Assembly: GCA_937996655.1 (NCBI GenBank)
Contig: CALKUK010000016.1
Coordinates: forward strand, 1-64,000
DNA: 64,000 nucleotides
Reading direction: 5' to 3'
Origin: an uncultured Sphingomonadaceae bacterium
Lineage (GTDB): Bacteria > Pseudomonadota > Alphaproteobacteria > Sphingomonadales > Sphingomonadaceae
The notes under the pieces were generated by a model, which had not been told where the DNA came from, ran no database searches, and was given only the letters and a program-made list of their open reading frames with translations. Within the stretch, counting starts at the first letter, position 1, and the number at the start of each line of letters is the position of its first letter. Positions 24,481 through 33,249 of the stretch are shown piece by piece. The translations under genes and the position numbers were made by a program.

Positions 24481-26991
24481 ATGACGTTTTCAAAATGGCT
24501 TCTCATGTCGACCGCAGGCGCGATGACGTTTGCTGCCCCCGCCATGGCACAGGTGACTGACGCAACCGCACCGCAGGCCGAGGGCGAAGACGCAATCATC
24601 GTCACCGCACGCCGCCAGAATGAACGACTGCAGGATGTCCCGGCGTCTGTCGCCGTCATCACCGCCGACACGCTGGCGCGCACCGGCGCTGTGAAGGCCG
24701 AAGAATTCGTCAAGCTGACGCCGGGCGTCACCATCGTGACCGGCACTGCCGAAGCGGGTGACACGCAGATCAACATCCGCGGCATCAACGGTGCCCGCGA
24801 CGCAGAAAGCTCTGTCGCGCTTGTTGTCGACGGCATTTTGAAGACCAACACCGCGCAGCTGAACCAGCCGCAGGGTACGCTGCGTCAGGTCGAAATGCTG
24901 AAAGGCCCGCAGGGCGCCATCTATGGCCGCAACGCAGCAGCCGGCGCGATCGTGCTGCAGACACTGAAGCCGACCGATACGCTGACCGGAGCTGCCAAGG
25001 CCTCATACGGTCAATATAACACATGGGAAGCGACAGCCCATGTTGCCGGACCGCTATCTGAAAATGTCGGCTTTGTCGTTTCAGGCTACGCCAGCAAGTC
25101 GGATGGTTTTTACACCAACGTCTTCACCAATTCCAAAACCGTCGATGACAAGCAGAACTGGGCGCTCGATGGCCGCGTCGTCATTGGCGCAGGCACCGGC
25201 GCCGAAGTTGACCTGAAGGCACGCTATGCCGAATTCAGCGGCGCGTCGCTGCCATTTAACGCAGCGTTCCATCTGCCCAATTTCGCAGCTGCAAACCCTG
25301 CCTTCTATGAAAATGTGAACGACCACCCGTTCAAATTCTACAACAACATCCGCCCAACCAACGATCAGAAGAGCTTCGATTTCTCGGCCAAGATTGATCA
25401 TGAGCTGTCGGATAGCCTGAAGCTTGTCGGCTGGGGCCTCTATTCCAACGTCAATCAGGATCTGGTTGCCGACGGTACGTCTGCCGACTTTGCTCGCTTC
25501 ATCAGCGCAGCACAGCCTGCAGGCCAGACTGCGGTGAATGCCTGCTTTGCCAGCACGGCTGCACTGTCCGGCTATCCGGTCAACGCCCCGGGCGGTATCG
25601 GCGCAATCCCGGTTCCGTTCATCTTTGCACCGGCCAACGGCTCCACCTTTGGTCCGTACAGCCCGACAACCTGTGACGGCACGCAATACCAGCTGCGCAA
25701 GCAGAAGGACTTCAGCACCGAATGGCGCCTGATGGGGGATGCCGGGACGGTCAACTGGCAGCTGGGCGCCTATTACCTGCACATCAAGCGTACGGTGGGC
25801 GTCAGCCTTGGTGCCGATACGGGCCATGGCGTGATCAAGCAGCTGTACAACGCCCCGACATCGACCAACCCGACGACGCTGTTGCTCGCAGACCGGTTCA
25901 ACACCAATGTCTACGCAGCCTTCGGTTCGGTTGAATGGAAGCCGAATGACAAGTTCGATGCAGGCTTGGCTGTGCGGTATGACATTGAGGATCGCAAATC
26001 GTCCTCGCTCGTCCCGACCGCGACTGACCCCTTCACCGGCGGCCCGATCAACCCAGGTCAGGCCTTCGGTGCGCTGACGGACAAGAGCGCAAGCTTCAAG
26101 CAGTTCGAGCCGAAGGTGACGCTCGCCTACAAGCCCAATGAAAACCTCAACATCTACGGCAACTGGGGCATTGGCTTCAAATCTGGCGGCTTCAACAACC
26201 AGGGTTCCGCCCAGCTGATCACCAACAGCTTCGTCAACTTCTTTGGCGCAAACGTGAGGGTCAACGACCAGTATAAGAAGGAATGGTCGAGCGCATTTGA
26301 AGCCGGCGTGAAGGGCAATCTTCTTGATGGCGCGCTGACCTTCGACCTCGCGGGCTATTACACGCAGGTCCACAACATGCAGTTCTTCGAATTCTTCGTC
26401 GGCGGCTTTGGCCTGCTGCGCGTTGTGTCGAACATCGACAAGGTTGACCTGAAGGGCGTGGAACTCTCGACAACGGTTAAGCCGGTCCGTGGCGTCAAGG
26501 TGTTCGGTTCGTTCAACTACACCGACAGCGAGATCAAGAAGAACAGCTCACGCCCCTATACGGTCGGCAACAAGTCCCCCTACACGGCGGACTATACGCT
26601 GAACCTTGGTGCGGAAGTTGAACATCCTGTCAGCAACACGCTGAAGGTCTTCGGCCGTGCCGACTATCGCCTGACCGGCCCGACCTGGTTCCACACGGTG
26701 CAGAACCAGTCGATCCCGACGCTGTTCTCCGGCCTGCTTCCGGGCTCGGCTCTGGCACTTCCGGCCTTTGTCGGTGACGGCAAATATGATGTCGCCCGCC
26801 GCAACGCGTTCGGTATCGTCAATGGCCGCATTGGTGTGCAGTCAGACCGCTTCGGCCTGTCGGTGTTTGCCAACAACCTGCTCAACAAGAGCTATCTCAA
26901 CGAAGTCATCACGGCCGTTGAATTTGGCGGTTCGTTCATCACACCGGGCACGCGTCGCCTGATCGGTGTGGAAGGCAGCGTGAAGTTCTAA
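24481..26991 (+). CDS. TonB-dependent outer-membrane receptor
   Basis: An 836-residue receptor with a signal peptide (cleavage after AMAQ, about residue 24), a TonB-box-like segment EDAIIVTARRQNERLQDVP, a plug domain with NIRGINGARDAESSVALVVDG and RQVEMLKGPQGAIYGRNAAAG, and a beta-barrel ending in a terminal phenylalanine (GSVKF). It imports a substrate across the outer membrane using TonB energy. Being divergent from the gntR-hyu operon and flanked by the shared operators, it probably brings in that operon's substrate rather than iron. Confidence 0.92.
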   Translation: MTFSKWLLMSTAGAMTFAAPAMAQVTDATAPQAEGEDAIIVTARRQNERLQDVPASVAVITADTLARTGAVKAEEFVKLTPGVTIVTGTAEAGDTQINIRGINGARDAESSVALVVDGILKTNTAQLNQPQGTLRQVEMLKGPQGAIYGRNAAAGAIVLQTLKPTDTLTGAAKASYGQYNTWEATAHVAGPLSENVGFVVSGYASKSDGFYTNVFTNSKTVDDKQNWALDGRVVIGAGTGAEVDLKARYAEFSGASLPFNAAFHLPNFAAANPAFYENVNDHPFKFYNNIRPTNDQKSFDFSAKIDHELSDSLKLVGWGLYSNVNQDLVADGTSADFARFISAAQPAGQTAVNACFASTAALSGYPVNAPGGIGAIPVPFIFAPANGSTFGPYSPTTCDGTQYQLRKQKDFSTEWRLMGDAGTVNWQLGAYYLHIKRTVGVSLGADTGHGVIKQLYNAPTSTNPTTLLLADRFNTNVYAAFGSVEWKPNDKFDAGLAVRYDIEDRKSSSLVPTATDPFTGGPINPGQAFGALTDKSASFKQFEPKVTLAYKPNENLNIYGNWGIGFKSGGFNNQGSAQLITNSFVNFFGANVRVNDQYKKEWSSAFEAGVKGNLLDGALTFDLAGYYTQVHNMQFFEFFVGGFGLLRVVSNIDKVDLKGVELSTTVKPVRGVKVFGSFNYTDSEIKKNSSRPYTVGNKSPYTADYTLNLGAEVEHPVSNTLKVFGRADYRLTGPTWFHTVQNQSIPTLFSGLLPGSALALPAFVGDGKYDVARRNAFGIVNGRIGVQSDRFGLSVFANNLLNKSYLNEVITAVEFGGSFITPGTRRLIGVEGSVKF

Positions 26992-27016
26992 AATAAGAGC
27001 GCCTTTGGCGTCGCAG

Positions 27017-27053
27017 AGGCCCCGTCCTGTCACCCGACAGGGCGGGGCCTTTG
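27017..27053 (+). terminator. Intrinsic terminator after the TonB receptor gene
   Basis: A 15-bp GC-rich stem (27017-27031 with 27036-27050, one G-U pair) closes a four-base loop and is followed by TTTGCATTT. The hairpin lies just before the end of the convergent 85-residue gene, so it may serve both directions. Confidence 0.75.
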
Positions 27054-27056
27054 CAT

Positions 27057-27314
27057 TTAGGGGGTGGCATCGTCTGAAGCATTCGCCTGGTCGGCTAAGT
27101 CCGCATCTTCCTCAGCAAATTCCCGCGCAATATCGGCGTCCAGCTTATCCAGCGGCGCCTGTTTGAGCGCGCGGGCCTTGGCGAGTGCGCCTTCCACCGC
27201 CCAAGCGGCGGCGGCCGTCAGGGCAATCTTGCGTCGGCTTTCCAGCGGCTCTGCGGCGGCCTTGGCCCGTTGCAGGGCCTCCTGTTCCTGACAGACAGTT
27301 TCGGAAACGCGCAT
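27057..27314 (-). CDS. Small alanine-rich hypothetical protein
   Basis: An 85-residue protein, alanine-rich and highly helical, with an acidic C-terminal third and no membrane segment. It begins MRVSETVCQEQEALQRAKAA with ATG at 27314 and ends 3 bases after the terminator hairpin of the TonB receptor. It lies 11 bases downstream of another small gene, so the two may be co-transcribed. The function is unknown. Confidence 0.6.
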   Translation of the reverse strand: MRVSETVCQEQEALQRAKAAAEPLESRRKIALTAAAAWAVEGALAKARALKQAPLDKLDADIAREFAEEDADLADQANASDDATP

Positions 27315-27325
27315 GGCGGTCGATC

Positions 27326-27457
27326 CTATCGTTTCATATGTTCCAGACCGGCCACAATGCCGCTCTTTTCGGAAGGTTTTGAGGCATTGGTTTTCGGCTT
27401 TTCCGCCTTGGGCTTGCGCACTTCGCGGTTCGATTTCTTCTGGGATTTGGCCATCAT
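27326..27457 (-). CDS. Very small lysine-rich protein (43 aa)
   Basis: A 43-residue reading frame starting MMAKSQKKSNREVRKPK and ending GLEHMKR. It is preceded by a good AAGGA ribosome-binding site 6 bases before ATG at 27457. The highly basic composition without hydrophobic segments suggests nucleic-acid or ribosome binding. I recall similar 'AKSQK-SNRE-RKPK' small proteins in sphingomonad genomes, but no function. It is followed by the 85-residue gene. Confidence 0.7.
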   Translation of the reverse strand: MMAKSQKKSNREVRKPKAEKPKTNASKPSEKSGIVAGLEHMKR

Positions 27458-27466
27458 GATGTCCTT

Positions 27467-27574
27467 TCAGGAACGAGAGGCAGGCGCTGGGTCACGCCCA
27501 AAACAGGGCGCGGCAACCGATAGGGGTCGTAAAACAGCTTGGGTGCGATCCGGCGCAAGGACGCCTTTGTTCAT
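27467..27574 (-). CDS. Possible 35-aa peptide gene
   Basis: A short frame from ATG at 27574 (MNKGVLAPDRTQAVL) to TGA at 27467, with AGGGA about 10 bases upstream. It ends inside the ribosome-binding region of the 43-residue gene, as a leader peptide would. Proline/arginine content is unremarkable and nothing confirms translation. The remaining stretch to 27760 contains no convincing gene. Confidence 0.25.
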   Translation of the reverse strand: MNKGVLAPDRTQAVLRPLSVAAPCFGRDPAPASRS

Positions 27575-27760
27575 AAGATCGTCCCTTAGATATGGGCGCG
27601 GACCACAGCCTTTGCAAGGCGCTGCCCCGAGGGCAACGATCAGCTGGCAGCACCACCTGCTAAAGAAGACGCTTGCATAGGGTGTGGGGCTGTGGCTCAC
27701 TTGGCTTTAAGAGGACCGGCGCAACGTGCGGTACGCGGCGCTTTTTTGGGGAGCTGATCC

Positions 27761-29803
27761 ATGCGTCTACACTATCTTGCGCTCCTGTGCGCCACCGTCT
27801 CATCGATTGCGGCCGCAGCGCCGGCCACCAAAGAGCAGCTGTTGCAGCCGCCGCCAAAGGCGCGCCACTACACGATCAGCTCCGCTGCCGGAAAACATGG
27901 CGACATCTGGTCCTGGACCACAGCCGACGGCGCTCTTGCCTATCGCATGTCGATGTCGCTGCGCGGCTGGATTACCGAAACAGACCAGATCACCCGTCTG
28001 CGGGCCGATGGTCAGCCCAGCATGATCGCGATCCGGGGCTATACCGACACCGGCGATGCCACGGAAGACTTCAGCGTTGATGCCGCCGGCGTTGCCCATT
28101 GGAAGACCGCTGTGGACGATGGCAGCGCGCCGCTGCTCAACAAGCGGTACAGCAGCTATGGCGGGACCTGGCTGGCCAGTGAGCTCGACATCAATGCTCT
28201 GGTGAAGGCCGGTGCAAAGGGTCTTGATCTGTTGCCGGGCGGCCATGCTACCCTCACCATTGGCAAGGCGACGCAGATTGACGGGCCGGACGGCAAAAAG
28301 ACCGTCAAGCTGGCCTATGTTACCGGCGCAGGCTTTGCCCCCGCCCCGGTCTGGCTGGACGCGCGCAACCGCTATTTCGGCAATGCAGGCGGCATGTCAC
28401 TGCTGCCTGCCGGATATGAGGCCGCCGGTGCGAAACTGAAAGACATACAGGATGCGACAACAGCGACGATGGTGCGCGATGTCGCCCATCATTTCCTGAC
28501 GCCCACCAATAGGACGCCGACGCTGGTCGACAATGTCCTCCTCTTCGACGCGGTCGCCGGTCGCTATGTTGCCGACCGCGCCGTCCTGATCGCGGATGGA
28601 CAGGTCAAGGCCGTCGCTGCGGCAGGGTCCATCAAGGCGCCGTCCGGTGCCACCGTGATCGACGGACGCGGCAAGACATTGCTGCCCGGCCTGTGGGATT
28701 CGCACCTGCATGTTGGCGGGGATGATTGGAACCTGCTGCAGAATGTGGCGACGGGCATCACCAATTATCGCAGCCCGGGCTCTATGATCGACGATTCGCT
28801 GAGCCTCCTGAAGCGGCGCAAGGCGGGCGATCTGCTCGCGCCCGAAGGTAAGATTTCTGTGATCATTGACCGCAAGGATCCGTTGGCCGCGCAGGGTGCC
28901 CTCACTGTATCTTCGGCAGACGAGGCGGTCGCGGCGGTCCACAAGATCAAAGAGGCCGGGCTTTGGGGGGCCAAGTTCTATACATCGATGACCCCGGCCT
29001 GGATCGCGCCCGCCGCCGCCGAGGCACACAAGCTGGGCCTGCATGTGCATGGCCACATCCCCGCCGGGATGCGCCCCATCGAAGCCGTCCGCGCCGGGTA
29101 TGATGAGATTACGCACATCAATTTCATCATGATGCAGGCCATGCCGCAGGCGATTGTCGATAAGGCAAATACAGCGGCCCGCCTTGAGGGTCCGGCCAAA
29201 TATGGCAAAGACGTGGACCTCGATTCCCCAGACATGCAGGCCTTTTACCGGGAGCTGGCGGAGCGGAAGACCATCGTGGACCCGACCTTAGTCGTTTGGG
29301 AAGGCACGCTGACATCAGACGGCACGACGATCTCCCCCGCTTATGCGCCTTATGCGAGCATCTCACCGCCCGCCGCGGCCCGCAGCTGGAAGATTGGTGG
29401 CTATCCGCTGTTCGATGGCCTGACACGCGACGATTTCCGGGCCAGCTTTGCGAAGATGACAGGCCTTGTCGGGCGGCTGCAAAAAGCCGGCGTCCGCATT
29501 CTCGCCGGTACCGATGGTTCGGGTCTCGAAATCGTCCGGGAGCTTGAGCTCTATCAGAAGGCCGGGCTGACAAATGAAGAAGCGCTGCAGACCGCAACCA
29601 TTCTGCCCGCACGCGTCACCGGCATGGACGCCCAGTTCGGGTCCATTGACCCCGGCAAGATGGCGAGCCTGATCCTGGTCGACGGTGACAGCTCCAAAGA
29701 CCTCGCCAATCTGCGCCATGTCTCCACCGTCTTCCTCGACGGCTACCGGCTCGACGGCGCAGCCCTCCGCAAAGCGAGCGGGTTCAGCGGGATGCCAAAA
29801 TAA
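27761..29803 (+). CDS. Secreted amidohydrolase family metal-dependent hydrolase
   Basis: A 680-residue protein with a signal peptide (cleavage near AAAA, residue 20). A family-specific N-terminal domain of about 250 residues precedes the amidohydrolase barrel, which has a metal-binding DSHLHVGG near residue 313, HVHGH near 427 and the catalytic Asp in LAGTDGSG near 583. It should hydrolyse an amide or cyclic compound in the periplasm. The C-terminal GSIDPGKMASLILVDGD is typical of the imidazolonepropionase-like group. It is monocistronic. The substrate is unknown. Confidence 0.85.
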   Translation: MRLHYLALLCATVSSIAAAAPATKEQLLQPPPKARHYTISSAAGKHGDIWSWTTADGALAYRMSMSLRGWITETDQITRLRADGQPSMIAIRGYTDTGDATEDFSVDAAGVAHWKTAVDDGSAPLLNKRYSSYGGTWLASELDINALVKAGAKGLDLLPGGHATLTIGKATQIDGPDGKKTVKLAYVTGAGFAPAPVWLDARNRYFGNAGGMSLLPAGYEAAGAKLKDIQDATTATMVRDVAHHFLTPTNRTPTLVDNVLLFDAVAGRYVADRAVLIADGQVKAVAAAGSIKAPSGATVIDGRGKTLLPGLWDSHLHVGGDDWNLLQNVATGITNYRSPGSMIDDSLSLLKRRKAGDLLAPEGKISVIIDRKDPLAAQGALTVSSADEAVAAVHKIKEAGLWGAKFYTSMTPAWIAPAAAEAHKLGLHVHGHIPAGMRPIEAVRAGYDEITHINFIMMQAMPQAIVDKANTAARLEGPAKYGKDVDLDSPDMQAFYRELAERKTIVDPTLVVWEGTLTSDGTTISPAYAPYASISPPAAARSWKIGGYPLFDGLTRDDFRASFAKMTGLVGRLQKAGVRILAGTDGSGLEIVRELELYQKAGLTNEEALQTATILPARVTGMDAQFGSIDPGKMASLILVDGDSSKDLANLRHVSTVFLDGYRLDGAALRKASGFSGMPK

Positions 29804-29967
29804 GGCGGCGCAAGGCAGCGCCAGCCACATCGCCCCAGCATGACCTTTTGCGCGGCTAAGAACCCAGGGTGAAGGTTGATCTGTCGCTTTTGAATTGAAC
29901 CATATCAACCCTCAACTGAACATGGTGTGGAAACATCTCTGTCGCGGCGAGTTAAACAAGCTGACAG

Positions 29968-31023
29968 ATGAAGAGACATCACCGCCGGATCCTTTTTGTG
30001 GCCTTGGCCGCATTGGCCTTGGCCATCGCCGGGTACTGGCTGTTCGCGCCCCGCGGCCAAGCTGTGGCGACGCTCACCGTCCAAAAGGCGCCGGCAGACC
30101 GTGTCCTTGCCGTGAATGGGCGGATCCGACCCCGCCTTCAGGTCGACATCCGCCCGTCGCTTGGTGGGGAGTTGGTTGCCCTGCCCTTTGACGTCGGAGA
30201 CCGGGTGGCTGCAGGGCAGGTGATTGCCAAGATCGACGATGCCCCTGAACAGGCCGCCATCGCCCAAGCGCAGGCCTCGGTAGCCACACAGCAGGCGACA
30301 CTTGCACAGGCCCGGCGGGACTTGGCGCGGTTCGTGGCCCTTGGGCAGTTTTCCACCAAGCGAGAGGTTGAACAGCGTCGTCTGACCGTTCTGGAAGGTG
30401 AGCGTGAGCTCAGCCGCCGTCAGGCCGCCGTCGTGCAGGCAAGTGAACTACGCGACCGGCGTGTGCTGCGCGCGCCCTTTGCCGGGGTCATTCTGGAGCG
30501 ACCCGTCGACCCCGGGCAGACCGTCGGGCTGGACAGCGTCATTTACCGTTTGGCCGACCTCTCAAGTCCGGAAATCAGTGTCGAGGTCGACGAAGTCTAC
30601 GCAGCAGAAATTCGGCCGGGAATGGACGCAACGATGGCCATGCCCGGGCAGCAACGCCCACTCAAAGCAAAGGTGCTGCATGTCGAACCCCGCGTTGATC
30701 CAGCCACGGGTGCGCGCGCGGTTCGCTTGGGCCTGACCGGCGGTGCCGTCGATGCGCCCTCCGGGCTGACCGTCACCGTCAATCTGCTCATCGAACGGCG
30801 GAATGACGCCATCAGTGTGCCAAGGAGTGCCCTGATTTCCTCGGGCACCACAACCAAGGTACGTATTGTCGGCACGGACAATGTCGTCACCGAACGGAGG
30901 GTCACCATCATCGACTGGCCGGCCGATTCGGTCATTGTCACCCAAGGCCTTCAGCCGGGCACGCGGATATTGGCAGATCCCGGTTCAGCCGCGCCGGGCA
31001 ACAGGGTGCGGGTCAGCCCGTAA
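29968..31023 (+). CDS. HlyD-type periplasmic adaptor of an ABC exporter
   Basis: A 351-residue membrane-fusion protein. One N-terminal membrane helix (about residues 8-27) is followed by a biotinyl-lipoyl half (RPSLGGELVALPFDVGDRV), a short coiled-coil hairpin (residues about 95-155), the second lipoyl half (VLRAPFAGVILERPVDPGQTV) and a beta-barrel domain. It links an inner-membrane ABC exporter to the outer membrane. The stop is one base before the permease ATG; adaptor, permease and ATPase form one operon of DevBCA/MacAB type. Confidence 0.88.
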   Translation: MKRHHRRILFVALAALALAIAGYWLFAPRGQAVATLTVQKAPADRVLAVNGRIRPRLQVDIRPSLGGELVALPFDVGDRVAAGQVIAKIDDAPEQAAIAQAQASVATQQATLAQARRDLARFVALGQFSTKREVEQRRLTVLEGERELSRRQAAVVQASELRDRRVLRAPFAGVILERPVDPGQTVGLDSVIYRLADLSSPEISVEVDEVYAAEIRPGMDATMAMPGQQRPLKAKVLHVEPRVDPATGARAVRLGLTGGAVDAPSGLTVTVNLLIERRNDAISVPRSALISSGTTTKVRIVGTDNVVTERRVTIIDWPADSVIVTQGLQPGTRILADPGSAAPGNRVRVSP

Positions 31024-31024
31024 A

Positions 31025-32230
31025 ATGACGCCCTATGCTGTCAAACTGGCCTTCCGGCATTTGTTCTCCCACCCCGGGCAGACCGCGTTGCTGATGGCCG
31101 GGGTGGCGCTTGGCGTCAGTGTCTTTATCTTCATGAGCGCGCTGATCGGCGGGCTGGCCACTTTGCTCACGCTGCGCACCGTCGGCAGCATTCCGCACAT
31201 CGTGCTGGAAAGGCCCGATCGTGACCCGACGGTTTTGGTCAATCATCCTGGTGCGCAAGTGGTGCTGCAAAAGGACCTCAGCCGGCGCGATCAGATTGCG
31301 ATTTGGCAGCCGATGATCCCGATCATCGAAAAGACGGCCGGGGTGATCGCCGTCTCCCCGCAGATCAGGGGCTCTGCCTTTGTTGTGCGCGGGCAGGCCG
31401 TGTCACCGGTCGGCGTCATCGGGACCATGGCAGGCAAATTGTCAGAGATCGCCAACATTGACGCCGCGATCATTGCGGGCTCGGCTAGCCTGCCCGCAGA
31501 CGGCATTCTGATCGGCAGCGTTCTTGCGCGCGATCTAGGGCTTCGGGTGGGGCAGGTCGTGCAAATCACGTCCGACCGTGGACGTTCCCGCAGCTTTCGC
31601 ATTGGCGGGGTCTTTACCTTGGGCATTGCCAGTGCGGATCGACAGTCCATCTATATGAACTTCACAACGGCCAGAGCTCTGTTCGACCTGTCGACCGGTG
31701 TCTCGCGGATCGAGATCAAGGTGCGGCCCGCAACCGACGCCGCAGGCATCGCCGAACACCTCCGCCTGTCGACAAGCCTTAAGGCCACGGCCTGGACGGA
31801 AGACAATCAGCAGCTTTTTGAAGGTCTGGATGCACAGGCCCGCACCGGCACCATCATCAAGGCCTTCTCGCTGGTCACCATCATCGTCGGGATCGCGAGT
31901 GCGATGCTGCTGTCCATTGTCCGGCGACAGGCGGAGATCGGGATCATGCGCGCAATGGGCGCCAGCCGCGGCCTCGTCATCTCGATCTACGTGCTGGAAG
32001 GGACCTTGATCGGCCTCATCGGCGCGATCATGGGGGCGTTGGCCGCATGGCTGGCGCTGCTGCCGCTGCCCCCGGTGAGTGCGGTAAAAAGCGGAGGTCT
32101 GCCGATTGATCGGCAACAGGGGGACTTCCTTTTGGCGATTGCGCTGACGACCATTGCCGCAATGCTGGCCTCAGTCTTACCAGCCCGCCACGCTGCGCGA
32201 ATCGACCCGGTTGAGGCGATCGGGGCATGA
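31025..32230 (+). CDS. ABC exporter permease (FtsX/MacB family)
   Basis: A 401-residue permease with one N-terminal transmembrane helix, a large periplasmic MacB-type domain (about residues 45-270) and three C-terminal helices of the FtsX domain, including SIVRRQAEIGIMRAMGASRG between them and a final PARHAARIDPVEAIGA. ATG at 31025 follows the adaptor stop by one base; the longer open frame from 30866 overlaps the adaptor and is rejected. It overlaps the ATPase gene by 4 bases. The exported substrate is unknown. Confidence 0.88.
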   Translation: MTPYAVKLAFRHLFSHPGQTALLMAGVALGVSVFIFMSALIGGLATLLTLRTVGSIPHIVLERPDRDPTVLVNHPGAQVVLQKDLSRRDQIAIWQPMIPIIEKTAGVIAVSPQIRGSAFVVRGQAVSPVGVIGTMAGKLSEIANIDAAIIAGSASLPADGILIGSVLARDLGLRVGQVVQITSDRGRSRSFRIGGVFTLGIASADRQSIYMNFTTARALFDLSTGVSRIEIKVRPATDAAGIAEHLRLSTSLKATAWTEDNQQLFEGLDAQARTGTIIKAFSLVTIIVGIASAMLLSIVRRQAEIGIMRAMGASRGLVISIYVLEGTLIGLIGAIMGALAAWLALLPLPPVSAVKSGGLPIDRQQGDFLLAIALTTIAAMLASVLPARHAARIDPVEAIGA

Positions 32231-32913
32231 CCAAGGCGCCCATCCTGTCTGTGACCGGCCTGACCAAAGACTTTGGCGAAGGCGAGACCCAGACCCATGT
32301 GCTCAAAGACATCAGCCTTGCGATGGTGGAAGGCGAGATGGCGGCACTGCTGGGCCCCTCAGGTTCAGGCAAAAGCACTTTGCTGACCATCCTTGGCACC
32401 CTGATGCGGGCCAGCGGTGGCACCTATGACATGCTCGGTGTGGACCTGATGCATGTCAGCGAAGCGCAGCGTACCGAATTCCGAAGTAAGAATTTGGGCT
32501 TTGTCTTCCAATTTCATCATTTGCTGCCTGATCTTTCAGCTCTGGAAAATGTCATGATGCCGGCCGCCTGCGCGGCAGGCTGGGAAACCGCACCAATGCG
32601 TGACAGGGCCAGCGAGTTGCTGGATGCGGTCGGCCTTTCAGATCACCGGGATTTTCGTCCAGCGGCCTTGTCCGGCGGCCAGCGCCAGCGCGTTGCGGTG
32701 GCGCGTGCGCTCATCAACAATCCAGTGCTGGTCCTCGCCGATGAACCAACCGGCAATCTTGATCGGGAGTCCGCGGATCACGTGATGGACCTGATGCGTA
32801 CGATCAATCAAAAGATGGGCAGTAGTTTCCTCATCTCCACCCATGACGAGCGTATTGCTGCACGGTGTCAGCGTCGGATCGAGCTTCTGGATGGCCGGAT
32901 CGTCCGATCCTGA
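32227..32913 (+). CDS. ABC exporter ATPase (LolD/MacB type)
   Basis: A 228-residue nucleotide-binding protein. Walker A is GPSGSGKST (near residues 39-47), the ABC signature is LSGGQRQRVAVARAL (near 147-161), Walker B is LVLADEPTGNLD (near 168) and the H-loop is STHDE (near 203). It powers the exporter encoded directly upstream (ATGA overlap). The tRNA-Phe gene lies on the other strand just after it, with no clear terminator between. Confidence 0.92.
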   Translation: MTKAPILSVTGLTKDFGEGETQTHVLKDISLAMVEGEMAALLGPSGSGKSTLLTILGTLMRASGGTYDMLGVDLMHVSEAQRTEFRSKNLGFVFQFHHLLPDLSALENVMMPAACAAGWETAPMRDRASELLDAVGLSDHRDFRPAALSGGQRQRVAVARALINNPVLVLADEPTGNLDRESADHVMDLMRTINQKMGSSFLISTHDERIAARCQRRIELLDGRIVRS

Positions 32914-32935
32914 ATTTGCTGTGAGTACCGGAAAA

Positions 32936-33011
32936 TGGTGCCCGGGGACGGATTCGAACCGCCGACACGCGGATTTTCAATCCGCTGCTCTACCAACTGA
33001 GCTACCCGGGC
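32936..33011 (-). tRNA. tRNA-Phe (GAA)
   Basis: A 76-nt cloverleaf on the minus strand. The acceptor stem is GCCCGGG/CCCGGGC, the anticodon loop TTGAAAA carries GAA, and the T-arm includes GGTTCGAATCC. CCA is encoded (32936-32938). It lies 47 bases downstream of yacG on the same strand, as in many alphaproteobacteria, and may be transcribed with the infA-maf-rng-yacG operon. Confidence 0.97.
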
Positions 33012-33057
33012 ATCCGCAAGCGGGGCCTGCGAGGTTGGAGGGCGCCTATAAGCAGGC

Positions 33058-33249
33058 TTAGGCGTCGCTGTCCAGCCCCGAATCTGCTTCATCATCGTCG
33101 ATGCGCGCGGGCACCTTATACGCCTCCCCCAGCCAGTTGAGCAGATCACGGTCCTTGCATCCGCGCGAGCAGAAGGGGAGGTGGTCAACGGCGGCAGGCT
33201 TGCGGCACAAGGGGCAGAGCGCGGGCTTGTTATCGTGTTTGGGAGACAT
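33058..33249 (-). CDS. yacG: DNA gyrase inhibitor YacG (zinc-binding)
   Basis: A 63-residue zinc-ribbon protein with Cys pairs CPLC and CSRGCKDRDLLNW, the YacG pattern. The family binds gyrase subunit B and lowers its activity. The acidic tail DDDEADSGLDSD is typical. ATG at 33249 lies 20 bases inside the end of the RNase gene, so translation is coupled. It is the last protein gene of the infA operon before tRNA-Phe. Confidence 0.9.
   Translation of the reverse strand: MSPKHDNKPALCPLCRKPAAVDHLPFCSRGCKDRDLLNWLGEAYKVPARIDDDEADSGLDSDA

Noticed and set aside
27575..27760. A possible terminator-like stem with a T-run (TTTTTT near 27742) before the amidohydrolase gene
   Set aside because: The potential stem around GCGC is short and asymmetric; it could be the spacer near the ribosome-binding site, so no feature is claimed.
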